NCBI RefSeq assembly: GCF_030936135.1 | Contig: NC_082617.1 | Coordinates: forward strand, 5,438,475 to 5,502,474 | Length of the DNA stretch: 64,000 nt | DNA from: Gavia stellata | Taxonomy: Eukaryota; Chordata; Aves; Gaviiformes; Gaviidae | Reading direction: 5' to 3' | In this document: one piece after another, positions 1 through 13,700 of the stretch | Numbering within the stretch: position 1 is the stretch's first letter | Layout of the letters: each line of letters opens with the position of its first letter | Program-made: the position numbers and the translations under genes | The notes under the pieces: generated by a model | What the model saw: the letters and a program-made list of their open reading frames with translations, nothing else | Told to the model about the DNA's origin: nothing | Databases searched by the model: none

Positions 1-3000
1 GTGGTCACCCACTACTTAGTAGCAGGAAACACAAAAAGAATTCCTGCTGTCTCCCAGGAGAATTCAGCTGTGGCCACAGCTTGAACCTGAGCTGACTCAC
101 TGATGGGCAGCAATTACTTCAGACTTGTTTAGGCCAAGACAGAAGGTCCATCCTGCAGCTCCACTCGCAGAATCACAGAGCAACAGTGGTTTGGTGTTCA
201 TCACAGTGCTTAATTGTGAAGCATGGTAGTATCTGTGTCTTCTTCAGCAAAGTGAGGATTACTTTTACCCAGTTCTAGCCATGTAAAAGTTTAGATGTCT
301 AAGCCAGTGATCTAGCCCTCCTCTATAGGCAGTGAAGAGAAAGGGAGGCATCTCCAGAGATGAGTCACCTCTTCCTATGTACAGTGCCTAAAGTGGGTGG
401 GGTGACTCATCCTCTAGAGGTAACAGTCTCTCTTTCTATGGCTTAAATGACTAGTTTCAACTGAAAGCCTAACTTTCTGGTGGCAGAAATTAGCCATCAT
501 CACTGTTACTCACATTTGTCTCAAGTTATTTTCAAAATTCAGCGCGAGGTGAGAAGGCTTACTTCTCAGTAGATGGCCCCTTCAAAGGACCATTTTGTGC
601 TTTCTCCTGGGATCTGCACATCTTTGTCCTTCAAAAACAGTGCTGAAATTGTTTGCTCAAGTTCCATGGAGTCAGAGAAACTAAAGCTTGTTGGAAACAA
701 AGAGAAGTCGCTTGACCCATCTACAATTCACAGGCAGAAAGCTGCAGTTAAGTTTTGTTATCCTTAATGTTTCCTCCTTTCAACAATATTTTCCAACAGT
801 CAGTAAGAAAATTTCAGTTGTCTTCAATGGGCTTTCATCCAAGCCTGCAGAGAGAGCAATAGAGAAAATTCAGTTGCAGAGGCAAATCAACAGAGGGGAA
901 AGGTAATGACACGAGAGAGCTAAAAGACGTAATCGTGAGAGGGGGGAGAGAGGGAAACAAAGAGAGGTGCTTTAAAGATTGAGCAGTGGAGGAACACAGA
1001 GGCAATGCTCAATGGAGAGGAGATCTGGGCAGGGGAAGAGGGACAAACTCATACCCTTGAAATACGTATCTCTCCAATGCTGCATCATCACTTCCATTTG
1101 AAAATGCCTAACTGCTCTTCAGTTTAATCATTGCTGCACTTTTGGGTATAAGATGAATAATTAAGCCTGGGAGTAGAATACAGCAAGTGTTAACAGGGCA
1201 GAAGGTACTGCAAAGTCCTTATAAAAAGCTGTGCTTGCAGCACAAAGTGGCTTCTGTTCTCTGGGTCCCCAATCACAAAGTGAGGAGCATGAAAGCACTA
1301 AATTTAATGAAGTGCATCTGTATCCATTCTGCTGGACTTTTTTTCCCCCGTGTTTGATACTATTTCTTGCTAAATAATACCCCATCTCTAGCAAAGGATG
1401 AACAATGTAATACTAAATCGTCCTTCCAAATCAAACCAGGACAGGCATCCTGCACAGCCCTTCCTTCCATGCCTACACCTGCGGACTCCTGCAAGCACAG
1501 TCTTATCCCTTATGTAAGTTAATGTTTAAAGAAAATATCTGTTGCCTTAAAGAGACAATTCAGTCTGAAGTGGCAGTGTTATGGAGTTCATCCTCTTTGA
1601 TGACTTCAAGATTGCTTCCTGTTGCTGTCAGAAGACCAAAAATGAAGAAATAAATGCCCACTTCAAGCCATGAGAGGCAACAATTAAACAATATCCAAGG
1701 TGACACTGGGCCAGCTACACCACCCAGGCACCTTGCAGCGCTGGCTCATGCATATAGCAAAAGAAGGCACAGCAAGGAAAAGCTGTAACTGGAATAAGGT
1801 GCAGCCGTTAATCCATGTACAATGTAAGACATTGCAGTTTGCTGCTCTGTCTCCTGTTTTCCCCTGAATCTGAAGTGTCACTCTTTCCCCGAGCACACTC
1901 CTTCCTCGGACTGTGGACCGTCAGGACAACAAAGCAGTAGCTCAAAAGAGAGCAGTTCATATTTGAATCACCCAAAACGTATTCAGGGACAGCGTGCGAG
2001 GAGTGTTGTTCATTCCTGTGAGAGATCAGACTGAGTGTCACACTAAACAGCAAATGCAAAGCTCCTCTTTTAGGTCTTGATTTTCCGCATGCACCCAATT
2101 AAACAGAGCTATATAAACTAATCAAATTAGTCTGGGAAGGAAGAAAGACAGATTGTTATTTTTAAATACTTAGGAGATGTTTGGGAATGGGAGGTCATAA
2201 AGGTAAAGAGGGAGGTCAATAAATAGAAAGGAGGAAATTATTTTTAACCATTGCAGATAAGGTATTTTTAGAGCAATCACCTGAAAGCTCCCTGAACTAC
2301 ACAGAATGATAAGCACTGCTCAACACAGCAGCAGTAACGGGAGCTGAGCTGCAGCTTGGCTCAGACCCATGTTCCCTTGCTTCTTTCAAGTGAGTTTTCA
2401 GTGTAATGATTTTTCTTTTTTCTTTTCCTTTTTCTCCCACCTCCTGTCCTTACTGCTATCACTGAGGGTACCTCAGAGAGTCTGGCTCTCGTATGGACAT
2501 TTGAGGAGGTTTTCAGTTGTTGCTAAGTGGGTATTTTTCCCCCTCTTTGATTTGTTTTTCATCCTTTTCTTTTTGACTGGTCTCCTCTCACCTCTGCACT
2601 AAGTGGAAGAGATGAAGAGCCGAGCCTCCACAGGCAAGCATGTGTGAAAAGAAAACAGAGGCTGACTTCCAAAAGGGCTGGAGGACCTTGGGGCCAGGGG
2701 GATACACCTCTGGCTGAAACACCATCAAGGGATGCCACAGGTGGGGCAGGGGTGCTGCCAGAGGATCATTTTCCCCATCCATCAGTGTCCTGTGCAACAA
2801 ATCTCCAGGCTGGAGGCAGCAGACATGGGCAGAGCTGCCTGAGAAGTCTGTGTGTGTTTGTCTGGGGGGGGTGGAGAAGGACATCACTGGATTTTTAATT
2901 TCACGTTTGGCCCTTTTTGCACACCATCCCACAGTTTCACCAATTATCTATATCACACTTTGACAGCAAGGAGACAGGATCAACACCTTCATTCTTCGCA

Positions 3001-6000
3001 GTCTGGACAATGGTCCAGGCAAGTTTAGGCAAAGGAAAACACTTTTGGATCAGGATAAACTTCGAACAGGCCTCCCACAAACATTCCCCACTAATGCTGC
3101 AGACAAAAGCGTGGGGTGCATTGACCACACCGTGTAGAAAACACTTTTTTTTGATCTCTACTTTTCTTAGAAAGGGCCAGATCTTCAAGATGATTCAGCA
3201 TAAATCAGGCTGGGCCATAACGTGTAAGCTGTGAATTTAAAATAGGTGTTTTCCAAGGTAAGGGAAGATGTCTGAGTGCGTTCTTCAACCTGAATTAGTA
3301 TTTTTCCCTCCTGGATGCCAAGCTTTTGAATGTGTCAGTATGCTGACATGTTGCCACAGTTTGGGGAAAACAACTGTTTTGGAGCCATCTGCCTATTGGT
3401 TATCTGAAGTTGACTGTCTTACTGCATCTTCCTGGCCATTCCATTGAAAATGTTGGTGCCTCTGCCTTCCTGGTTTTCCAGAGTGAGGGCAATGAGAAGG
3501 GATTTTTCTTTCTTTCAAGGATCAAAGCAAAATATAGAAGATGCCAAATGATAAATATTTGACTTTGAAACATGAAAAAAAAGAGGAAGAGCAGCATCAA
3601 GAGAATAAATCTCTTGGGATGTCCTGCAGTCTGAATGTACATTTTGTATTGCTAAGATAGAAGTTGTGGATGCAGTGTGTAAAGATGTAGGTTTTACAAG
3701 AAAATAGAATCAGCCAGGAGACCTCTGGGAAATCACAGAATGTGTGTACACTTTATGGTTTGTATAAAATTAAATGATACTTTTTTTCTTAGAGATATTG
3801 ATCCTTGTTCTTTTATTGTTATTTTTTTTTCCCACCCTTATTTCATTGTCCATATCCCTGTCTTTCAGGTCCCTTATTTGAATTGGTTCTATTTATGTGA
3901 AACAGGTTGATAACTCTCATCTCTTCTCTCTTTTGCTCTCAATAATTATAGGTCTCCTAGGAAAGCTGGCCTTCAGTAGAAATTTTGTAAAGGTTTTGAA
4001 AGATGTTATTAGAAAAGATTTGGATCCTGCACAATTATCAGTTCTGAAAGGTGTTTTGCCCACCTCCTCCAGTGGAAGTGTTATTGATCATCTCACAAAA
4101 GGAAGGCATGTACTTACAGAGAGAAAAGTTGAGGTCTGGTTGCCTTTTCAACATCAATGATAAAATTGCATCTAATGTTCACCTCATTCACCTTAACTCC
4201 ACTGGTCTGCACTAATTAAGGTGGAGCAAGCCGTGCCGGTTAATAAAGAACACTGTAATTCAGCTTGTGCTGGCCAGTGACTGCAACAAGAGGAAAACCC
4301 AATAACTGATTCAAAAGATGGGCTTTGATTAACAGAAATATCTGGGGCTTTTGTTCACTGATTGTACAGCACACACTGTAAAACCCTGCCACTATCAATG
4401 GCTTAGATGTAAGACTCAAAATACCTTCTCTCCCTTTTAAGTTGGGCTCTAACTTGTAAAGTACTGCTTTAAAATATTGCAGATGATCATCATAATTCTG
4501 CCTTCTATTTTGTAAAAACATTCTTCTACTTGGCCATATGTACCACTGTATTGCTCCAACGTCCTATACCCAGGGCAATCACATCCCACACGATAGCTGA
4601 CTCCTTTTGGAGCAATCACCTTGTTCCCTGTAAGTCAAACACTAGTGTAGTTTACAGAATATTTTGCTCCTGGGTCTATTTTTGATATCCATATGTATAA
4701 CAAGTTTGGTTCTCTCTATCCAGGACAGTTCTTCACCACTATCAGAACAAACTTTACTCCTTCATATGGCTACCAGCCATCCTTATGTCATGTCCTGCAA
4801 TAAGCAGCATGTCCTCCGTGCCATGCTAGTAGAGCTGCAACACAACTCCTTTGCTACCTCTGGCACTTTGAGGTTAAAAAATATACACACAGAATAATTT
4901 TCTGGGGTGTGGGAAGCCACATAAGGGCAAGAGCTGATTTGGGTGCTGTGTTGATGTCTTGCCATCACGGCTGATTCCCTCTATGGAGCATTAGCCATAG
5001 AAAGTGGGACAGACACCAGCTTTTGCAGACTGGCCTGAAGATCAGGGCGGGGGTTGTAAGCATGTGAAGCAAACCCACGGGCTTCTCACACCCCAGCCCT
5101 GTCTGGATCAGCACATTGCAGCTGTGCAGACAGGAGACAGTGTAATCGGGGATCACTCCTTCCTCCGAGGCCTCTCAGGAGCAGTAAGAAAGGTCTACAT
5201 ATACTCAGCGAGGCCAACTTTTCACACCCCATTAGCCCAGATGTGATGAACTTCACTTCCCGTAAGTACCTCTGCCGACAGAGCTGACCAATTTTTTTCT
5301 CCCCAGCTGAACAGTTTTCTCTTACAGAAATGTGAATTCAGCAAAATATAATTTTTGTTGACATTTTTAATGGGAAATTATTGAAACACTTCATTTCCAT
5401 TTTAGCATTTGGCCAGTTCTGTCTCACCTGGCATGAAGTAATCAAAATCCAGCAGAGAAGCCTTTGCCTCTTTCAATCGCTTACCAGAGTTTCCCTTCAA
5501 GAACGCTGTCCTGAGATTCCTGAGCTGAAATATGATGGGATGTTGCCTTTCACTCTAAACTTTGAGAATGGCACTTTCTGTTTAACTTTAGAACTTTCCT
5601 TCACAGAATGAAAATATTGTTCCAGAAAGCTGCATTTCTTGGGAGGAAAGGTGTCTTGCACCAGCTGAATCATAGAAAGGATGGTTTGACTCAAGGCTGT
5701 TAAAGAATTAACAGTTGCCACAACAGGACTCCCTCTTATGCAGCCAAGGCGGTGCAGAGAGGAGTTGGTACAGGGAGCCCTGCGTGGTTTAGGCTTTTTA
5801 TAGTGACAGATTTCTTTGCATAATGCATTTTGTGTGAAGCTTCAGGTTTATTTTGTACTTCTCTGATGTCAGAAGAGTATATATTAAGTCTTCAAAAAAA
5901 AAAAAAAGGCAGGTTTTTTAATCAGCTTATTACAGCCTTCCATGTATAATAAAGCAGTTATATGGCAGTAAACCTGGAATCCTACAGGAGTTTGTTGTAA

Positions 6001-6387
6001 AGTGACAGATTCAGGTCAGAGCTGTTAAAGTACAGCCAGATCGATGTGATGCATAATGATGGGGGAAATGGCATTATTGTTTTACAGGAGAGTGCAGAAA
6101 GGGAGGATATGCCAGGTCCGTTAGAACAACTGGGTACCCTGGAGTTTAATACCTCACCTCTGGCCAATACCTGATATTTCAGAGAAATTAGAGCTATTCT
6201 ACAACTAGTGAATAATGTAGCCACACAGTAGACATGTTTTTGGCTCCTTAGCTCCCTTCACCCTGGCAACAAACCCTAAATTTCCCAGCTGACTCTTGCT
6301 TCTGTAGGTACAGACTTTGAAGACCACTGACATGGGTTGGGTATGACTGGAACAGTGCTGCAAGAGACCCATTTTTTTTTCTTCCTT
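1..6387. other. Non-coding DNA, 3' flank of BRINP1 (far end)
   Basis: No exon, RNA gene or intact element is recognised. Short open frames here are under 115 codons and show no familiar motif. There is a purine-rich stretch at about 905-1050, a pyrimidine-rich stretch at about 2408-2455 and a 14-base A run near 5893. I see nothing else to annotate. Confidence 0.6.
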
Positions 6388-6460
6388 TGCTTCTGCCACT
6401 GGCTAACTATGTGACCATAGGGAACTCTTTCAACATCTACTTCTCTCCTCTTTTTTGTTT
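6388..6460 (+). repeat. MIR-like ancient SINE fragment
   Basis: The piece TTCTGCCACTGGCTAACTAT followed by GTGACCATAGGGAACTC matches the central MIR consensus (CTCTGCCACTTACTAGCTGT then GTGACCTTGGGC) at roughly three bases in four, in forward orientation. A pyrimidine-rich piece follows, as in MIR. It is a diverged relic with no coding role. MIR-type SINEs predate the split of mammals and birds, so a relic here is plausible. Confidence 0.55.
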
Positions 6461-8199
6461 TAAATGAATACTTTTTGGAGCACAAGTTTCTCATGTCCAT
6501 GTCATCTAGTTGGCTTTTATTGTATTTCTTGTTCTAAATTTGCTGGTCTTTATTTTCATTAACGGGATCCTATAATAAATGCACAAGTAATGCTGACCTG
6601 AAGAAAATGCTGCTTGCCCTATAAATAATATGAGAGAGGTAAAAAAACCCACTTTACGAATGGAAGTATATGCAGAATGGCAAAAGCAATGGCTTGTGTT
6701 CAACATTTCCTGGGAAGAGAGGGCAGCAAAAAAGCACCCTAAAAAACAGATGAAGGACTGGTCCACCTTTATGGGACTGACCCTTGAAAGCCCACTGGGA
6801 ACTTCAGCTCGAGCCACATGCATCTTGCTCTTAATTAGTGCTCTTCTGAGAAGCTTCTTGAAACCAGATCTCCTTTTTCTTATGTCTCAGTAAAATGCCA
6901 GCTACTCTGGGGTCTTGGTGCATGACTGAGGTCCCCCAGTGCTACATCAGAGATATTAATTCTCATTAAGAAGGAATGCAATTGGTGTTCATTTGGACAT
7001 GTGTTGTGGATTTCACTGGCTGCTCCAGGGTGCAATGTAAGTGTTCAACTCTGTCTAAAAGGCTCAGTGTATGCTCCATCACAGCTGCCTAGGCTTACTG
7101 AACCCAACCCAGCCACTGAGATTAAAAAAGTAATTCAGGCTAGCAAGTTGTTTGTTGATCTTGGGGATCCTGGGCCTCTACAGCCCTGAGATCTGGGATT
7201 CCCCCAGAGCTCAACACACATTACCAGTTATTGAGAACTCTGACTTCAAGCCAGAAATATATATGGCCATGATCTTAACTCATATGTTTTTGAACAGTCC
7301 TTTTGACTTTCATGCATCTGCCCACACACATGCAGACACAGTATTGCAATCCATCATGCTCAGCACCTTGCAGAACTGAGCCCCTCACTAATCCTTCTAA
7401 ACCCATGTCTATTGACTTTCAAAGCAACCCGCAAGGGTTCCTTATCTACATTTCCTGAACAAGCTGCTTGCTTAGGCTGAGCCTTTTTGCATTAGTCTTC
7501 AACCAGGGTTGATTTTGAGCAATGAACATGATTAGATTTTCATATCAGGAGAGAATGAAAGTATGGAGATAGTTCCCAGGTATTATGAGTAAGTCAGGAG
7601 TGAACTGCCTTCATTGAGCAGCTTGTAAAAACACAGAAGGATCAGAATTACTGCCTAAATCCAACCCAGCCAATAGCCAGGTTTTGCTTTCTCATCCTGG
7701 AACGAATCTTAACAGAATCCTAAGTCTAAATGTCTTAGGGAAGTTTGAAAACCAGATCTCAGTTAGATGCATGACATTTGTATAATATGATCCTGTCATC
7801 ACATTGCAGAACAAGATTCAGTCCTAAATTACAGCACAGCCCAACTCAGAGGGAGATGCTGCACGCTGTCAAGAAGCTTGCCCCAGAAAACAGACTGAAA
7901 TAAGGATTGCTTCGTCTGTAGAAAATTTCTATTACGGGCTTCTATTTGCACCAAAATCAGGCAAAGGCAGTTCTTTTAGGCTTGACCTAAGCATTTGAGA
8001 TGTCACAAGTCTGAAACAAAATCCACATTGTGGTAGCACATTATTATAGGTTTTTCTCAAGGTCACTATCAATGCATGTGAGAGTGGGACACCCAGACAC
8101 CAGGAACTGTCGGTGGAAATAAAAGCATACCTGGAATAACCATTCCTGCCCTGTCATCTCTCCTCCTCTTCATACAATGGTCTGTTTTAAGACTGAGAC
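6461..8199. other. Non-coding DNA
   Basis: Only short chance open frames; no repeat or gene signal that I recognise. Confidence 0.55.
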
Positions 8200-8285
8200 T
8201 CAAGACAGACTCTGGTCCCAGTTCTGTGCAGGTTTTGCCATAGTCTTGGTCTTCCCTTTCCCACCTATAAAAATCAGGCTAGCCC
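8200..8285 (+). repeat. MIR-like ancient SINE fragment, weak
   Basis: The order CTGGTCCCAGTTCTG, a TTTGCCA piece, a short CTTGG, then TTTCCCACCTATAAAAATC follows the forward MIR layout (TGGCTCTGCC, CCTTGGGC, CAGTTTCC-TCTGTAAAATGG). Identity is low and interrupted, so this is a tentative call. Confidence 0.35.
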
Positions 8286-10118
8286 TAAACTAATCATGTG
8301 GCAAGTCAAGTGACAAGCTTCTATTAATTCTGTGTATGCCCAGGACCAAATACAATAAGACTTGGATTGTAATCAAGACCTCAAAATGCAGATTAATAGA
8401 TAAATTAATAGGTATCTATTAATAAGTTAAAAGATATCTAATACAAATATATAAAAACTTAACTAAATATATACCTGTATATAGAAATACAAAAGGTATA
8501 AATTATGTTTCTGTCTTCGTGATTTCACATTAAGTCTCTTGGCTTCCTCACTTGAATTCAGCAGCACCATAATCCAGGTGATCTTTCCTCTGTTCCTGGC
8601 AGCATCTTTGAGAACTCTTGATCTTCAGCTCCCCTTGGCACACACCCTGTTCAAGGACATCTGTGAGCACCTTGAAAAATCATCCCAGTTGAACTTCTTT
8701 TTCCTATTTAGATAAATCTATGTTCTAGACAACATGACTGACAGTATTAGAAAACAGGTAGCTCAGATACTCAAAAAGTAGTATCTATCCCATGTGCTTC
8801 AATCAGAAAATCTTGACTTTAAATTTAAATTTTAGACCTCCTTTAAAATTTCAGTCAAAATAATTCAGTTGGACATTTTCTACTGGAAGCTGTTGTGTTG
8901 TCAAAAACTAAGGCATCTCACAGCAATTTATCACTGGCAAAAGCATCCCTAATAAACAGAATGAGTCTGTGTGTTTTTCCCATTTCATTTTGCTTCTTTG
9001 TTCAGTTCAATTTGGTTGACTTTTTTGGTGGCATTAAAATATTATTTTAAGCTGCACTTACATGATGTGTGTTATATATAATACCTAATGGGCTGGTTTT
9101 GTTCATTACTGAGCCAAAACTGAAAAGAGGAGGTGATGAGAGACAGGATGGGTTTGGGGAGTGAAAGGAGTCCCCCCTGAGTGGTGAGGTCAGTAATCCA
9201 ATTTCTTTTGTGCTGCCTATATCTGTTCAGGGTCACCTAACCAGATCTCGCTCCTCCACAGGTTCTACCACCGTCATTATTTTTTCTAGCAATACCTCTT
9301 GTAGTTCTCCTGGGGAGGGACGCATGGGCTGTTTTTTCTAGGTCTCTACACAGGGTCAGATTTCCTTCTTGTCTGAAAAGCAAGTACGGGAGGCCAACAG
9401 GAACCACCCAGTGATTGCACTGCTGTACAGATAAACAGGAAAGATGGGTACACAAAATGGTGTACCCGGGGCTGTTCCTGTAGGTGTCTTTAATAGCACT
9501 AAATGCCATTGAGATGTTTAACTAGCTACATTCCACCTCATGTGTCCTGCTAAACTTAATCCAGCTCAGACTGGACAGATACTCCTCTTGTGAGTCCCAC
9601 GCTCACCACAGTGTCTGGTGGTATCTTTGTCGGTATTTATCCGAGAAGCTGCAGAGCTGGTAGGCTGGCGAGTACTGCTGCTCACCTGTTTCTTGTGGTC
9701 AGGATTCATATGGACAGTCTTGTATGTGAGAAGGTTTGTTTTGCATATCTAAGGGGCATAGACTGGTACCATTTGTTGGTTTTTTTCTTTCCTGTTACAC
9801 AAAAGGAAAGTAATTTTTGTTTGAACAGTACCTTTGTACAAAGCACCCATCTTTTGTCAGTTGAAAATTCAAGAGGAAGACTGAAATTTCCAACAAGGTT
9901 TTTATATAGCTTTTAGTCCTCACTGTTTTCCATATTTATTTAATTTACAGAAGAAGAATAATCCTTATGACATAAAGAGAAGGCAGTTTTAGATTATGGA
10001 AAAAAAGATTACTGGAAGAAGTTGCAAAGAAAATGTGAAGGGGTGTTAACTGACATGTGGATTAGAAAAAATATCTTGGACAAGAAGGTCTATAATCTGA
10101 CTGGGTCCAGCAGGTATA
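8286..10118. other. Non-coding DNA, partly AT-rich
   Basis: About 8390-8500 is unusually AT-rich and holds a near-perfect 20-base palindrome at 8404-8423 (8-base arms ATTAATAG/CTATTAAT around a 4-base centre). The rest shows no gene or repeat that I recognise. Confidence 0.5.
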
Positions 10119-10760
10119 ATGGATCATATCAAACTTTCCAGGGTAGAAAGAACATGGAAATGTCTCCCTCATGACCTTCTTATGCCTTGCCTCATCTGTC
10201 TCCCTTCTGCCTCTCCCCCCACACACGCCACTGACCACCCTCCTCTGTCTCTGCTTTCAGACCAGAAACCGCAGCACCTAATCCATGTGCCATTTTTCCC
10301 TTTCAACAAGCATCAGGGCACATTCATCAAGGAAAGCGCTTTAGCTGGAGGCAGAAGCACACAGTTTGGATTGCCACTCAGCATTTCTCTTCCAGCACTG
10401 GGAACTGAGCAGCCAGGCTGGGGATCTTGCTACACCCTGGTGCAGGAGATACCATCTGCCAAATGTCCTCCTGAGTGGTGTTTTAGCAAGTGGGCTAAAA
10501 AGAACATCCTGTACATGGCAGCTGAAGTCCATCACAGCTGTCACAGGAACATACGCTCACAGCCTGGGCTGGAGGTGGATTCTGGCTCTGGAGGGAGACT
10601 GGGCAAGTGGCCAACAAGCCTCTCTTACTTGCCCATGTTTCCCTTTGGGGAAAGGGATTCCTGGCTTAGCGTGGCCAGAGGTGACTCTGAGGAGCAGGAC
10701 AGCACCAGGGAGCACTGGCATTCACTCATCCCAGGTACAGCTCACCTAGGAAGATGCTAA
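10119..10760 (+). other. Unrecognised 213-codon open frame, splice-like borders inside
   Basis: This is the longest open frame in the window outside BRINP1, on the opposite strand and about 4.8 kb beyond the BRINP1 stop. The ATG has A at -3 and G at +4, a favourable context. Inside it, a strong acceptor-like sequence (CTCTGTCTCTGCTTTCAG, ending 10260) and a donor-like CCAG|GTACAG (intron start 10735) bracket 474 bases, a multiple of three. The predicted protein has no motif I know, no signal peptide and no repeat structure. A second forward frame is open over 10366-10749, which points to GC-driven chance openness. It could be a chance frame, part of a long non-coding RNA, or a lineage-specific exon; chance is the default. 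Confidence 0.2.
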
Positions 10761-13700
10761 CTCCATTAACTGAGTTCGCCAGGGCCTTGTGGCCAGTCTT
10801 GATTTCTTTGAGGTCACTGGCATATGTCCCACCAGCTCAAAAAGCAGCAGACCTCTTGTGATCTTTTATGCAACAGCAAACAGGCTTCCTGGGAAGGGGG
10901 AAATAAGAGAGGAAATTGTCTCCATCCTTCATTTTCTTCCCCGTCTTCTGCCCTTGTCACACCCTCTCCCTTACTTGTCCACCCACTTCTCAAGCCTCCA
11001 AGAAGACATTTCTGCTCCAGGACATGGTGGTTGTTGGAGCTGTGGAGGGGTCACTGGGGCTGTGCCCTTTGCTTCCGAGGAGGGCAAAGCTGCTGAGGTC
11101 CAGATTCTTCCTGATGATTTCATGTGATAGCTAATTAGTGGCCTCCCCACATTTCCATGGCAACTCCATGCTGTGCTCTTAGCCCTGATCCAAATGGGCA
11201 TTCTGTACACTTCTGAAGCCATAGCATCAGCATATTAATAAGACTTGCTGACGTCCTTTGCTTTCTGCCACATCGGCTGGTAAGTCTAAATTTGAATAAC
11301 TTAAAAAAAGCACATTTCATAATAAGCTCCCAGTGCATTCTCTCATGTGACTTGAAGCAACTGATCCCAGAATTCTGCATTTGAAGAGAAGAAGCAGGTA
11401 GATTCTGCTCTACCTGCTGCTTTTTGCCATGCTTTGCCTTTGGGACACCTGGCATCTGGCTTTTCTTTTTTTCTCTGGGTTATTTGCAGTCCCTTATTTA
11501 ATTGCAGCAAGGGACAAGTATCTGCCATTATTTGGTAGGACCATCTCTGTATTAGCTGAGCTGGACAATCATCTTATGGATTGCTCCCTAACTCCTTCTT
11601 GTACAGGGGAAGGAAACTGAGTTTCATTCTCCTACAGACAGAGAATGGTAACTCATATGTATAAGTATGAATGTCCCTTTTATCATTAAACTCTATAACA
11701 ATACTTACTGATCATGCAATTTCATGACGCTAGTTTTATGGGTGAAAGGATTCTCTGGGCTCCACCTAATTCTCCTCTATTAATTACCCTCCATTCTAGT
11801 CATTGTTTTGTAAAACACCTTTTTCTGACCAAGTGGAGGACTTGGACATAATTTCCTCAGAAGCCCATTAATACCACTGTAGTACTGGTGTGGCCTGTCT
11901 AGGGGGCTCTGAACTACTTTCTCTTATCAAGGCAAAAGTATGTGAGATGCCTCCACATCTTCTATTGCCTGCAGAACAAATACCCCAAAACAAACCTGTG
12001 GGATCTGTTTCTGGATCTGGCTGTCACAGGCTGTCCCCTTACCTGGGGAAGGGCTTATGGGGCTGAGCAGGGGAAGCAGAGCATGTGCCCTGTTTGTGGC
12101 AGACATTTCTTTTCTAACATCAAAAGCAGAGTATAGCATGGTCCAGACCCCATTTGATTGGGTTGTTTGGTTTTGGTTTTCCTTTTCCTCTCTGACATAA
12201 ACTTTGAGCCCAAAATGTTGGCTGAGCTGCCAGATAGCTTCACTTTCCCCTACCCTGAAGGTCAAGGGAATTTATTCTTGACATTTTGGCTTCATTCCAT
12301 CACAAAAATTCATCTAGCCATGTTGCAACATGGCTCCAGATCATTGTGTTGAGGTGCCATCATACCCCGGTGCCATGTTGCACCATCAGGTACTCCCAAG
12401 GTAAGTTTCATACGCTGACAGCATATCTATGCCAAACTTCCTTCCATCTCCCCACGCTGGTTTTCTATGCTCCAGCTTCACCACTCCCAGCCATGGTGGA
12501 ATTGCTAGCTCAGGTCAGACAATGCCTCTAACTCCACTGCTGTTCTAGCATTGCTTGGGTCTGGAGAGCAATGAAATCATTGGACAGCAGTGACTTCAAG
12601 TTCTGTTGGCTCCCAGTGTCTTGTTTAAGGTTTGTAGTGTTGCTGCCCTTGCTGAAGCCCAGTACAACTAGCTGCTGATCATCCCAAGGCGTCATTAAAA
12701 ATACATGAGAGTAATTGATTTGATCCCTAACAGTCCCACAAATACAAGACAAGATTTAGCTAATGTGTTGCTAGTTACCCACGAGATCTGAAATTTAATT
12801 GCAACTTCTCTGGCTTCTAGTCACTAGAGCTGGCTACTTATCTCATAGGCAAGCAATCTATCAAATTAATTTCGTGTTGTGTTAGCACGTTCACTATTCC
12901 CAGCCATGAACAAATCCCATCACTGAATGCAGACTGCAGCTCAAGCTATACGTTGCTCATAAGCAGTATTCAGTATTTTTAGAGCAATAACTATAGGTCT
13001 TTTCAATGTCAGCTCTTTGGGTCATACATGTAAATTAAACAGTACATTTGTATTCCCTGCTTGGATGGATGTAACTGTCAGGAACATTATTTCCACTCAT
13101 CATTACAAATTTGACATTCATTTCCCATGAATACTCTCCACTATTTGCTTAAAACTAACCTCTATGCATACTATTGCTGGTGAATTTTCTCTTACCAGAA
13201 AGCTGACACAGGAATGTCACAACTATAAAGAAACCTCTTTGAATGGTGGAGTCTATAAGCATGAACCTCTACTACACAAAGCAAAAACCAATCAAATGAA
13301 AACCAAACAAATGAACAAACTGGGAAAAGTAGGCAACCTTGCAACATCTTGCATGGACTGACCAGTAGAGATAGAAAGAGATCTTAATGCAAGTTAGGGA
13401 AAAAAACAAGTTACCGCCTACAGAAATTGATGGATGTCCCTAGAAACATCTGTGTTGTTTAATTCACCTAGCTCTTCTTCAGATGCATGCACTTCCCCAC
13501 CTTTTGGTAGACAGACAGGGACTGATATGTGCTTTTGTGACTAGGTCTCCTTTTTGGTTTCTTACTAACTACCCAGATAGTTTCTCTTATGCCCTCAATT
13601 GCTAGTTTAGCAGAAGAAGTCAGTGAATGTATATTTTCCTTAAGGTATCTAATCTTGAGCATCAACCAAAACCACAAAAATTAAACTAAACCTGAAGCCA

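Noticed and set aside
5660..5700. Sequence resembling a reverse-oriented CR1 end (AATCATAGAAAGGATGGTTT)
   Set aside because: Only about 20 bases resemble CR1, and the expected following sequence is absent.
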